DNA from: Isoetes taiwanensis
Lineage: Eukaryota; Streptophyta; Lycopodiopsida; Isoetales; Isoetaceae
Assembly: GCA_021234155.1 (NCBI GenBank)
Contig: JAJEKV010000062.1
Span: 1,216,794-1,280,793, forward strand
DNA length: 64,000 nucleotides
Direction of reading: 5' to 3'
How positions within the stretch are numbered: position 1 is the stretch's first letter; each line of letters opens with the position of its first letter. The position numbers and the translations under genes are program-made. Under the pieces are notes generated by a model. It was not told the DNA's origin, ran no database searches, and worked only from the letters and a program-made list of their open reading frames with translations. Shown here one piece after another: positions 32,041-43,699 of the stretch.

Positions 32041-32998
32041 ATGCAATTAAGGCATATCTGTAGTGCAGCTGAATTTCACCAGCATTCAAGCATATAGTGC
32101 AACACTGACTACATTGACATTAAATTGTCGAATGCTACTAAACATTGCATAAACAGAAAAACTTTTGACACCCATGGAAGTTATAAAACATGTCGGAACT
32201 AGAAGCATGAGTGGGCCTCGATCGTTCATACAACCTTAAAACTCATTTAATACCACAGCATAAGCAGAGACATGGTACACCTAGAGTTTTAACACCCTTT
32301 TTTTTCCATAAAGTGATTTAAAAGGGCAGTTAAACAAAATGGCAAATGAAAAAAGCACATAATATTGATGGGCTTGTCTTAGAGCTATTCAAATGGGAAG
32401 GGGAGGACCTTATAAGCGCTTGGTGAGGGGCGAATGAATCGGACGATAAAAAAGGCTTGCCTCATACATAGCGAATCTGTAAGTTCATAGCTGTACATAA
32501 AAAATGGCAGTAGGACATATGTGCAATTAAGGCATGTCTGTAGTGCAGTTGAATTTCGCCAACATTTAAACATGTAGTGCAACACTGACTACATTATTAT
32601 CGAATGCCACTAAACATTGCATAAATAGAAAAACTTTTGACACCCATGGAAGTTATAAAACATCAGAACTAGAAGGATGAGCGGGCCTCTGATCGTTCAT
32701 ACAACTTTAATACTCGTTTAATACCATGCTTATAAGCGAGAGACATGGTACACCTAGGTATGGTACACCTAGAGTTTTAACATTTTTTTTTTTTTTTTCA
32801 TAAAGTGATTCAAAAGGGCAGCTAAACAAAATGGCAAATGACAAAGCACATAATATTGATGGGATTGTCTTAGAGCTATTCAAATGGGAAGCTGAGGACC
32901 TTATAGCGATTCGGCCGAGATGAATGAATTTGTGATCATACATAGCGAATCTGTAAAGTTCATACTGTACATAAAAATGGTAGTAGAGCGGATGTGCA
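32041..32998. repeat. 480-bp tandem duplication inside LINE D
   Basis: Unit 1 (32041-32520) and unit 2 (32521-32998) start with .tgcaattaaggcat.tctgta and run in register at an offset of 480. Both contain the LINE linker coding for KAHNIDG(L/I)VLELFKWE. The word atgtgcaa occurs at the joint and at the right end, suggesting slippage or unequal exchange at that microhomology. Confidence 0.88.
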
Positions 32999-34399
32999 AA
33001 ACCCATCGCACCATAATGGTAGGTAGTACATTTGCTAAATTCTTTGGGAGGATTCTTGGAAGCAAAAATAAGCAATTAGGCGAGAACAACATGCAAAAAG
33101 AGCAATGGGGCAGGGGGCTTTTGTAAGCAATACAATACTTTGGATCACATTTTGACTTTGAGAACTCTGTTTGAAAAAGCTAAGAAACCGAAGAAAGCAT
33201 TGTTTTTGGCATTCATTGATTTTACTAAAGCTTTTGATACCATTTCAGGAGGAGAGCTACGGGAGGCGAGAATGGAACATCTAGGAGTCCCAAAGCGGTT
33301 TGAAAGGTGTGGTGTCGGCTCTATGAGGAGGTAATAGCAAAGCTCCCTTTTGATATTTCAAGCTGAAATCCACAACCACGATATGGGTTAAACAAGGCTC
33401 TCCCCCTATCGCCCAATCTGTTCGGTCTTTTTATGGACAAACTAGAGGAATGGCTCATAAACAGAGGACATGCTGGATCAATGATAGGCAACTTTCTTAT
33501 CCTATTATTTTTTATATGTTGATGATGTGGTCTTGATATCAAAACCCTTACACAAGTGCGGAGATAAAATGGCCCTTTATGGGATGATCTTATCTTTGCC
33601 ATAAAGCCTTTACACAAGTGGAGCTTAAATGTTTTTGAACTTTACTAGATACGGTTATATTATATGGCTCGGCTATTTGGGGTCCTCATTTCATCTAGAT
33701 TATGGAAACAAGTGGAAGGAATTCTTGAGTTACTTTTGCAGGAAGAACAAGGAATTCAGAGCAAGTTCCATATGCTATTATGCTTGCTAAGATAGGATTC
33801 CTTCCCATGGAAGGTGAAGCTATTTGTCAGACACTTGCTTTTGTCAATCGTATTAAGGATATGGATGAGAATAGGCTGTCTCGAATCGTAGCTAAGATAT
33901 CAATGCATAATAGTTGTTTGGCAGATGTAAGAAAGTGGCTAAAAAGATGGTATTTCAGAACCAGAATGGCCTAGTACGGATGAAGGCATCAGAGATCTAG
34001 TTCAATAGAAAATAGTTGAGAAACTTTGAGATAAGCATGGAACAAGAATTGACTTTTATAAAAATGAAATCAACTCAATGCTTCTATACTGTGGGCAATA
34101 TTACTTGACAATCCAGCCCCTCTGGAAAGCTAAAATTATAACTCGTTACAGAACAAGATCTCATAAGCGAAAAGTAGAGACGGGCAGATGGACAAAGATA
34201 TGGCGATTAGGCCGCCTATGTACTTTCTATACTACGGGGATGGTAGAAGATGAGGAGCATTTCTTCTTTGAAATGTAATGCTATCTGAACATTAGATGGA
34301 AACATGGAATATATTTCTTGAATATTCATTCTTTGTTTCTAATTTGTCCTCCATGACCTTGTTGGGTCTTAAAGTCGTAATCTAATAAATTGATTGATT
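32281..34399 (+). mobile_element. LINE D: non-LTR retrotransposon relic
   Basis: From the linker (about 32840, AHNIDGIVLELFKWEAEDL) the order continues with TIMVGSTFAKFFGRIL (about 33013), a GQGG/F stretch (about 33108), DHILTLRTLFEKA (33140), FIDFTKAFDTI (about 33210), VKQGSP (about 33388), YVDD (33515-33526), YGSAIWGPHF (about 33662), VPYAIMLAKIGFLPMEGEA (about 33765) and a C-terminal GRW...R.C......VEDEEHFFFE (about 34183-34275). These lie in several frames, so it is inactive. It ends near 34399 at a TTGA-type repeat tail (aataaattgattgattga). Confidence 0.88.
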
Positions 34400-34402
34400 G
34401 AT
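34382..34402. repeat. (TTGA)n tail of LINE D
   Basis: A run of aataaattgattgattgatg follows the 3' UTR-like sequence of LINE D and is the likely 3' terminus. Confidence 0.6.
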
Positions 34403-34735
34403 GTCAATCCAAAATCGATGGACAATCTTTGCATATCTTGTTTTAAGTACAATTTTTAGGAAAGTTAGTTTTTAGTTTAGTATAATGCGCTATATCAAAC
34501 TGCCAACCAAATACCTTTATAGAATTAGATATTGGTTGTTTTAGATATTCCATCTTTCTTTTGTTGTTTTAGAAGGCTGCCACAACCACCCAAGTTATCG
34601 ATTACCCCGCAATTTTAGGTGTAAAAGATTAATACTTGAGGGGACATGACCATGTTTTTGCATCAAATGTCTAGAGTGATCTAGTCCTGAATCATTGGGA
34701 CTTGAAACCCCCCCTCCCCTCCCTCCCAGCAGTAA

Positions 34736-34854
34736 ACTCAATGTTCTATAGAATATGCTTTGACCAATACCACTAGCAAGCGGATATTACTCTTTTTTCA
34801 AATTAGATCTATAGATTGATTAATATGATTCTTTACTGTTTCTGCCATGGAATG
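34736..34854. repeat. about 115-bp direct repeat right of LINE D
   Basis: This is the partner of 31832-31943. It contains an extra ctttactgttt before tgccatggaatg. Confidence 0.8.
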
Positions 34855-35099
34855 TGATATGGTGGTGCTTTCGGGGAAGTTGTTGATTTGAGCAAGAAGA
34901 AAGAAAGAAAGACCAAAGCGAGCTAACTAAAATAATTCCTATTGTGAAAGGGGTCTAAACTAAGGTTAAGGTCCAACGTAAAAAGAAAAAAAGGCCCAAG
35001 GTTTAAAATTAAAGTTTCAAATCATTTATTTAGAAACAAGGGATATTTTAGAAAAAAAGGGGGCCAACTATTTTTATGAGCATTGTATTAATCTTAAAA

Positions 35100-35643
35100 G
35101 GCAAAACCTTTTATTATTCTATATAAGGGCGGCACCGAATTGTTGAAGGGGACAACTGCAGCGAACATCTGGCGACCACAACGACCAGCTATAGTAGTTC
35201 GTGGTCCAACTCTGACACAAGCCGAACCAATGCCTGCCAACTGCAAAAACCATCTTCGGCTTTACAGCTCCAAATCCACCTCTTCCTCATCCAATTCTTG
35301 TTCTGATAACCTAAGCCATTCCGTTCTATTTGCAGGATATCCCAAGCCAGATCTGATAAATTCTTGGTTGATCTCAGTGATCTTGTGGAATCCCAACTCT
35401 GAAGCCTTTCCTAAATTTGTGCAATTGCTCGTGAAGAGTCTCTAGTGCTAATTTGAATTGTCCCTAAACCTCGTCTTCTTCCTAAAATTTAGTCTTTCTC
35501 TGGAATTCTCTTGTTCGGAACAACCCAGTTGGGTGGTGAGCTTAGCCTTGGAGGTTGGACTTGCTATTCAGAATTACGCGTTTTGCTGTCTAAGATTTGA
35601 TCTGTGTTCTTGAATTTATCTTAAAAATCTTGACTCCGTATCA
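35100..35643 (+). mobile_element. 5' LTR (right part) of an LTR retrotransposon
   Basis: The sequence ends at TCA (35641-35643), four bases before a primer-binding site. It contains a TATA box (CTATATAAGG, about 35119) and, from 35164, a 355-bp block repeated at 36972-37326. The left end (U3 start) could not be fixed because the second copy lacks U3. Confidence 0.7.
35119..35128 (+). promoter_or_regulatory. LTR TATA box
   Basis: CTATATAAGG lies about 45 bases before the start of the duplicated 355-bp block, so that block begins close to the expected transcription start (R region). Confidence 0.6.
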
Positions 35644-35647
35644 ATTT

Positions 35648-35660
35648 TGGTATCAGAGCC
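35648..35660 (+). other. primer-binding site for initiator Met-tRNA
   Basis: TGGTATCAGAGCC is the standard complement of the 3' end of plant tRNA-iMet used to prime LTR retrotransposon reverse transcription. It lies just after the LTR end. Confidence 0.9.
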
Positions 35661-35690
35661 TCTTGATTCTAAAACTAAACCTCTAAACAA

Positions 35691-36720
35691 TGTCTACCAA
35701 ACGCTTCGGCATACCTGATCAACAGTATACCCAAGCTATGAGCAATGCCAGCTACGTAGCAGACCAAATGGCTATTCCTCCCTTTATCAATCATGGAGAA
35801 CGCCAAAAACAACTGGAATATTTGTGTCCTTCCTACATGAGCCTCTGTGCAAACTAATGCACAACTAAATCCTAGCGACTGCGAGGCGGATTAATATGCC
35901 ACAGTCTCCTTTTGCATCCTCTTGTAAGTAGTTAGAAAAAGTTCGAGGTTGACCTACCTTCTCGGTGAAAAAAGAAACCCTCCTACGGTTTTTGGATTTA
36001 TCTCCACATGGGAAAGCTTACTTGAATTGGTAAAAGCTTCTGAGAAAAAGCGAAGCTGCAAGCCATAGATAAATATTTGTGAGATATGGCGAGAACTTGG
36101 TGGCAAGGAAGAAAAGAAATGGATCAAAAGATTTTGCATGGGAAAGTTTTAAAAAGCTTTGAAGGTTATAACTTTATGCAAATTATCACAATGGCGTCAA
36201 AGCGAGAATGGGATTTATTCGCGCAAGGCGACAACGAATCGGTTTATTAGTATACATCAAAATTTGAGTATTTGTCTACTCAAATGGGCCGGGCTAAATG
36301 AGAAAAAGCGTTATGCAAATATATAACAAGGCTTAAGAATTCTTTGTATGCAAAATTGAGCTTCATAGATCCTCGAGTCTTTAGAAGAGGCCACAAAAAA
36401 AAAAGCTATTGTCGTGGAAAGAAAGTTAAAATCGATTTTATTACTTGCGGTATATGGGGCCGGATATCCACGAGGACAAAGGCAGCGACAAGATAAACAA
36501 TGATAAAGTAAGCAATAGTAAGAATTCAGATAAAGGGAAATAAGATCTAGATCAATGGGGGATAATCAAGACCAAGTTCAGAAAACAAAGTGGGCCAATC
36601 AATTTGACAGATCTTCATCAAAGGATAGCGGGTGTCTTTATTGTGGAGGACCACACCTTAAAGTAGATTGCCCGAAATTAAGTGCAAAAAGAAAAAATGG
36701 CCGAAGCAATTGAGGAGAAT
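35691..36720 (+). pseudogene. LTR-retrotransposon gag relic with CCHC zinc knuckle
   Basis: ATG 35691 opens a 54-codon frame (MSTKRFGIPDQQ start). Further gag-like pieces follow in other frames: a capsid-like LSTQMGRA segment (about 36270) and TRLKNSLYAKL (about 36330). The zinc knuckle is CX2CX3HX4C at 36633-36671 (C-LY-C-GGP-H-LKVD-C), a form known in plant Ty3/gypsy gag proteins. Stops and frameshifts make it non-functional. No protease, RT or integrase follows before the second LTR-like block. Confidence 0.75.
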
Positions 36721-36971
36721 GAAGGGAGCTAGGCAGAATAGAGTATAGACCATATCCTCGTCCTAGCAGACCTCCGCCCCAAGTGTGTCATTTAGAGGAG
36801 CTTCCGCCCGAATCAAGCACCAAGATGAATAAACAATTAACTTTGAAAACGAAGTGCAAAAGGAAAAGGTGAAGTTGCAAATTGCCTACTTAAAGTAGTT
36901 TTAGTTAAGCGAGTACTTTGTCAAAGAGATTAGGATTAAATTTGCCAATTTTAAAGCACAAGCTATGACTA

Positions 36972-37326
36972 AACATCGGCGACCACAATGACCAGCTACA
37001 ATAGTTAGGTGGTCCAACTCAGGCCAAAGCCCAGAACCAATTCCGCCAAGCTGCAAAAGCTGTCTTGACCTTACGGCTCCAAATCGGCCTCTTCCTCATC
37101 CAATTCTTGTTACGCTAACCTAAGCCATTCCCTTCTATTTCTTGGGATAACCAAGCCCGATTTAATAAATTCTTGGTTGATCTCGGTGATCTTGTGGAAT
37201 CCCAACTTTGAAGCCTTTCTAAAATTGTGCAATTGCTAGTGAAGTGTCTCTAGTGCTAGTTTGAATTAGCCCTAAACCCTTCTTCTTCCTATAATTTAGT
37301 CTTTCTCAGAATTCTCTTGCTTTCGG
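36972..37326 (+). mobile_element. second copy of the LTR R-U5-like block
   Basis: This block matches 35164-35518 over its full 355-base length with scattered changes. It starts at aacatc.ggcgaccaca and stops at attctcttg.ttcgg, about 125 bases short of the 5' LTR end. U3 is absent. The whole unit (5' LTR part, PBS, gag, R-U5 copy) is only about 2.2 kb. Confidence 0.8.
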
Positions 37327-38500
37327 TTGGCGGCACTCCCCAAAGGGGCGTATGCTAATGACCACCCTCAGGACTCGGTTCTCCCTATCGCCCGTTGAAT
37401 CCTCCATTCGGGGGCTTTGCCTCGAGGCAGGTCAAAAAATTCCAAGATGGGTCAAGGGAACTTATCAAACCCCAGGCGTCCTAAGAGGCGGCCAGGTGTA
37501 AGCGAAGCATTTTGTCATTCACGCTACTGGAGGAGGCCAGCGGAGATTCAACTTTGTCACATCGTCCAAAAGTGCGAAAATACCCTAGGGACCAAGTTAC
37601 ATGGTCAGTTTGCATGAAAGGAATGCGTATGCCTTACATCAGTATTCGGCATCCACCTCCCGGACCAATTGACTCACGAGGACATGGCGGAGAAAGGGAT
37701 GGTCTTGCCAAATCCGGTTACGAATAGGGGAGGTTGCGTCCATTCGCGGGGCCTTCAGGAGAGGACTTTTGGGGCAAGCTACTTCAAAGGGTTTTTAGGG
37801 CCCATGCTGCGGCCTCAACACCCCCTCCCCTCTACTTCAAGATGCGGTAGCAAGATTTTGGTCGAATCGAGAAGGATAGAGACCGCCAGCGTAAACCTTG
37901 TGAGTTGCCATGTTCTTGTGGTTGCATTTTGGAGGCCTAGTTTTGGTCTTTTGCACTTGAAACATGGTAGAAAGCGCACTTGGGAGCCTTGAAGCAAGTG
38001 GGCCCGTGAGAATGGAGTTTGGATCTGCTCTCCTCCCGATGTGGCAATTAAAAAGTCGAGGGGCGGCTTTTGCAGTAGCAAGGCATTCATAAATTCATAA
38101 TTAATGCATGAATGCGGAATTAAATTATGATTTTTGGCAGGTGGCTGTCATCACCGACATACATGCCAATTTTCGAATTTCAGAACAAGGTTTCAATCAA
38201 GGAGTTAGCTAGAGGCTCGTGCGACTTTGTTGTTGGGCGGTCATTTGGGACCCTTCCTCAAGTCAAACAAGGCGAGGATCTTGCAAGACCAGCCTCCACG
38301 AGAATGGGAAAGTAAAAGGCGCGCGGGGAGGGCGGGACCCAAAAGTCCAGGAGGCATTCAAAGCGAGGGCTAAAAATTTTGACGGATAGTCAAAGTTGTA
38401 TGGCTATTTTTGGGTTGCCCCTAGGGGGCAAACCCTTGTTTATGTGGGTTTGTGGCATATTCTAAGTATATGCTAGAATATACTTAAAATATGCTGATGA
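37327..38500. other. unrecognised GC-richer block
   Basis: This is more GC-rich than its surroundings. The plus-strand frames at 37417-37617 and 37669-37992 (107 codons) show no domain I know. Given its position after the LTR block it may be part of another decayed element. An 8-bp inverted repeat sits at 38464-38485. Confidence 0.4.
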
Positions 38501-38572
38501 TTGCTAAAAACCCATTGTTACACATAAAGTGGCGATTTTCGTGAGGCCGGATGTTGAGCTGGATAAGTGGTT

Positions 38573-38604
38573 GAAGGAAGAAGGAAGAAGGAAGAAGGAA
38601 GAAG
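38573..38604. repeat. (GGAAGAA)n microsatellite
   Basis: About four 7-bp GGAAGAA units in a row, inside a 77-codon frame (38529-38762) that has no recognisable domain. Confidence 0.9.
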
Positions 38605-41600
38605 GCATATCGGCCATGGCAGACTGCATAATGGCATCGTCGTTTATCGGCATCAAGCTTTCTCTCTACACCAGCGTCGAGCTTTGCCTTTGCCATTTCG
38701 GCACCATTCATAGTAAGCCTAACGAATTTACGTATGGGAGCTGGAATGGATGCATTATCTGAGAGGTCGCGAAGCGAGCATTGGCGGCAGCGATATGATT
38801 TGTTAACCAGCTGATCCGCCATTAGAGTCCATGGCGGGCATGTTTTTATATACCTGGTTTTCTTATGGTCTTTAAGCCTCCCAAATCTTAGCCTTCTTGC
38901 CGAAAAGCGTGGCTCAGCGGGAGGACGGTTGCGAGATGCGAGGCCATGTTGTGAAATAAAGTCTGTTTTGCCAGCGGACTTGCTTATCGAGGCCTTAATT
39001 TGGCGGAAATCTTGCTACCTAGCGACTTACGAGGTATTCTCTTTTACGTCTTTGCATTTTGGTGCTTCTTTCTAGGTTCTTACCATGTTCTTGATTTTTT
39101 TTTGTATCAGAGAGGATTTTTTGCACAAATTCGGTAGTTAGGGAAATGTCTCTAAAACCACATCCTTAGGCTCTAAAATCTCCTTTCGGGAATTTCTGAA
39201 GGAGATGGTTACTGGCTTATTAAAGACTTTCTAGAATAAGGAAGTAGAAGCTGCTCTGCATGTATTCGGGACCACCAAATCATTGCCTATGACCAGATGT
39301 TTGCTACTTCAACTCTCAAAAAAATGTGCTCGTTGTAAGTTTTCTGCCTGATTTGATTAATATGCTAGTGGTATGCCCGATCAATGCCGTAGTTGCACTG
39401 GAAATCTATTTACTGGTGTAAATATTTTGTTTCATATTTGGCATGTTCGATGATGAATCATTTTTTCTTTGCCATAACTAGTTTGAGTGACGTGGTGGAT
39501 CTACATTAAAGTTTACGAGTTTAAAGTTCGCATGTTTATATTTTGCAAGTTTTTCACATTTTGCATGTAGGTTCAGGGAATGCATTTTCTATGTGGCTTT
39601 TCATCTCTATCAGCTTTTCTCCCAACATTCGAAGTTGGATTATGGGGCCAAATTTTATATTATGCCTGCATAGCTTCTCTAGCTTAGATGGATGTTTTAG
39701 AAACCCTTGGTCCATCGTTCCTTCTACATCACATTCTTCATTTTGATGTCTTTCGTTTTGTGATTACCAATGCCCTCTACTAGACATGCTTAACAATTAC
39801 AAGACATGCGGCTCCTGAGAAGGGTTGGATTAGAAGATTTTGCAGGTAGGTGCAGTTGGGCAATAGCGAACATAAAGTAATGCAATGTTTTCTAGTTTGA
39901 AAGTGCAGCACTTTTTGCAAGCAGAGGACCAACTGTCGGAGATTTTTGTCAAAGATTCAAGTTTCTTATTTGTTTCGGTCTTAGCTACATCTTAAATCTG
40001 TCAGATTCGTTTGAGATTGTGGCTCCTTTGATTACCAATTTGTTTGATCTTAGCTACATCTTAAAAGCTGTTAGATTTGTTTGAGATTACGGATCCTTTG
40101 ATTACCAATTTCATTTGGTTTCTCTAAGCAAGATTTCTTTGCTTGCTTCATCGTATAGAAAGTGTGGATCATGGATCGTTGGTTATGAATGTGTTGTGCT
40201 GTGATATTTGATGTTTGACACATGCCTTAAACGACAAGGTAAATATCTTGGTATTCTTCGCCCCGGATATAATTGCATTTGATCGAATTATTTGAAAAGT
40301 ATTTGACATTAAAGTTTGACACAACAGGCTAACTTTTTACGTTGTCTTGAGAACCTTTGCGATGTGTGTGGATCAATGTGTGGCTATGTTTACGGATAGC
40401 GTCGCTCTTATGCTAAGGTTGCACATATCTTGAGTCTCTGTTTTTCCCTTGCGGTCAGATTTGTCTTCTTTGGGCCCCAATTTAGTGGAATTTGGAATTA
40501 TGCGGTTAGTGAATGTGTACAAGTTCTGCCTGCGTTCATGCTAGCATCTATGTATAACAAATCGAGACCTATGCGGGCTGCTACATGCTCTTAGAGTACT
40601 TAGAAATCGAGGCTAAACACATCCGATAGCGGTTGCTGAATATGTTGCTAGCGCATCCACGGCTACTATGCCTTGCAAATGTATACATTGCTGCACTTTC
40701 ATCTTTGCATGTGTATAACAGCTGAGACCTCTGCAACTGCTTTGTCTTGTTAAGTACTAAGTTTCTATAGAGTTTGCAAGAGTTTGCAAGAAGGCAATGA
40801 ATCATGCTAAATCTGTTATGTATCTTACACACAGAGAACAACGTGACCTTATATACCATAATGAAACCCTAATGTCTTTGTATGTCTTTGGAACAGAAGC
40901 TACATTTGAATGCATGGATGTAAGTAGATGCAAAATTTGTTGCCTTAGGCGTGGAAGTCTGACTTCTTTTAAGCTTTTTCTACAAAAAATGGAGCTCTTA
41001 TCAATTAGTTACACTTTGATTATCGTGATTTTGATCCTTTGCTATGACATTGGTCTTGTAAAATAAAAGCGGAAGGTATATTGTTGAATGACATTAGCCA
41101 CAATTTTAAATGTTGGTAGCCATTCTCATCTGCCATTTGGTAATATACTCTGGATTGGAATTTGAGGGTGCTCTGTTTGTCCTGATACAGGCCCCCAGAG
41201 AGGGAAAACAAATGTGGTCTAGTGTGTAATGTGCATCAGAAATTACGTAAATATGGCGATTCAACAAATCGTTTGTGGTTGAACAATAAGAGATGCTTGG
41301 CTATTAACTAATGCATGATAAGCTTCATAATTTTAAGATTTAAGAGATTGCGGGGACTTGCTTCTACGGTCAGGGGTATTACACTATGGTTGCTTCTCAC
41401 GGACAAGATAGCAATATTGTTCCTACCATACTATATAATCCATAATAAACTTTAAACTATTAAGCTTTGATGGATTCAAAACTTCTTTTTGTATCTCTAG
41501 GGAATTGACTGTGTAATTGATCGTTGTTTGGTATATTCTTATGCGTGAAAGGAATAATTGATATGCCAAATACCTAGAAACAATCTTTGGTAATTCAAGT

Positions 41601-43640
41601 CCAAAGATCACAGAACATTAGAATAGAATAGCATAGAAATATGAACATAATGGAACTTAAGCAATTTTATAAAATTAAATGGATCCATTCAAGAGAATCC
41701 CATAATGAAACAATGGAATCATTTAGATCAAGTCTACTAGAACATTTGAAGTTTCAATAGACCAACTTGAAGGAATTTGAATAAAAGTTTCAATAGACCA
41801 ACATTGAAGAATTTGGAAGGAATCTAGACATTACACATACATTTTTGTGGTTCAACACTATTTGAAATTTAGAAGTCCTTCTTTGATTTACATTAATGAT
41901 TGCTAATTTCATAATAGAAACAATTCCCACGACATTTGGTCTATTCTATTTACGTGGATGGAGAAGTTTTTAGTAAACTTGATAGGCGAAACCTCTAGGC
42001 TGTTGGAGATATCCGGCGTAAGGAATTAGGAGTGGGCCCTGTGCAATGTAACATCTCAATTCTGACTGCAAGATGGTCATTGAATGGCTTCTTATCAAGC
42101 AATGGATTTAAACTTAAACCTTAGTAACTTTGATCTAGATGCATATTCCCATTTGTGTGGCAGACCCAATTGAAATATTGAGATGGCATAATGTAAAACA
42201 GGTTGACAATAATTAGTGGAGTTCTATGTACATAAATGCATAGTATTTAGTTTTTGGGTTGCCTAGAATACTGAGATTTATTAAAATGCCTTAATCTTCG
42301 CATATTGTGGTTTACATACCATAGCCAAACTTCGTTCCTCATCCATCGACTCAATTTTATATCTTTTGCCCTGCCAACCTCAAACTATTCCTCAAGCGGA
42401 GCTCTTGAAGTCTCGATTGAATTTCTCGCTTTAAGATTACAATTCACTCTTGGCTAGATTTTATCAAAGGTAAAATCTGGTAGATAATGAATATCATTGA
42501 TAATGTGCAGATGATGGCGGTTATTGGTAGAAAAGCCGGAGGTAAACTCCTTGAAAAATTGCATGAATTGCCACAAAATGAAATTGCTTAGGCAACAAGA
42601 TTACTTGAGGAGCAACTTATAGATGGTTACATTATTCTGGATTCATGGAGATTAATAACATGAAGATGGCGAAGAGCAGTTCTTATTTATAAGAAATCTT
42701 ACTATTATCACAGTATACTTGGTCTTATCTGATTGCACTACGATAACATTTAATGGCAATATACAATACAAACAAATTGTAGCTCTTGAACTTGGGATTG
42801 GACTCGTACTTTATTATTACTTCTCAGAATTTATTGAAAATTTTTCCTTTCTTGACATATGTTCCTTGACCCAATTTTTGCGATTATCGACGAGTACTTT
42901 AAATAGGTTGACTTCAATAACTACCACTCGACACTTTTTGTCTTATAAATGTACCTTGACTGCCCATACTTTAGCACGATATCTTGAACATATATGGGAG
43001 GACCTTGACTATTATAATGGTGAGCTTCTTGTCTACTTTTTAATTGTGCATTAAAAATTAAGGGCAGCAAACTAGGCATCTAACTAATCAATAAATAAAT
43101 GGAAATCTGGGATGACAAAGATAGTCATCTAAAACAATATCGCGTGCACCTCAACAACCCGGTGCCTTCTAAAGCTTTTACCTTTCAAAGTGTGTTCTTG
43201 CTAATTTTCAATACTCAAGTAGCATCTCTCTTGCGACAAATGTTAAGTAAAAAAGCTTTGTTTGTCATTTCTCTTGTAATCGCCTTAAATGTTGAATTGG
43301 GACATTAGGTTGCATAAAGATATTGTATTATGTATTGATGTATGGAAGATAACAATAGAACTCACGGCCTTTCCAAAACTAGAATAATGATTTTAGGGAT
43401 CAAGGGTGAAATTCTTGTTAAAATCCTTGTTTTGATCACCGCTTCTAGATCTCTGGTTTTCATAAGCTATGGCGCTATTTTTTCTCCAATAAGCAGGTAC
43501 CATGTGATAATATGATCATTTTCATCTGCAGTGACATAGTAACCAAATCAAAGCGTGGATGATGGAGGCGGATGATAATGGCAAAGTTCTTCTGGTATGT
43601 GGTGTGTGTTGGGGTGGTATAGTGACTGGTATACATGTTT
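38605..43640. other. AT-rich stretch without a recognised gene
   Basis: Frames up to 111 codons (42719-43054) show no domain I know; that one has a hydrophobic segment near its start. A 70-bp tandem pair (39971-40110) and a short repeat of agtttcaatagaccaac near 41751 and 41788 are the only structures noted. T-rich tracts followed by AG and several GTATG/GTAAG words could be splice signals of an unrecognised gene, but I cannot build a model. Confidence 0.4.
39971..40110. repeat. 70-bp exact-length tandem repeat
   Basis: 39971-40040 and 40041-40110 both run from tgttt..gtcttagctaca-type sequence to cctttgattaccaatt. They are equal in length with about ten substitutions. Confidence 0.85.
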
Positions 43641-43647
43641 CATACAT

Positions 43648-43673
43648 GGTGTGGTATATACACATACCACACC
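43648..43673. repeat. perfect 10-bp inverted repeat
   Basis: GGTGTGGTAT (43648-43657) and ATACCACACC (43664-43673) are separated by 6 bases, in a TA/CA-rich tract with further copies of tggtata and cataccac. No gene depends on it. Confidence 0.75.
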
Positions 43674-43699
43674 GTACACGTATCACAACATAATTAATT

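Noticed and set aside
43395-43425. gggatcaagggtgaaattcttg resembling an 18S rRNA segment
   Set aside because: Only a short word matches; the flanks do not continue as rRNA.
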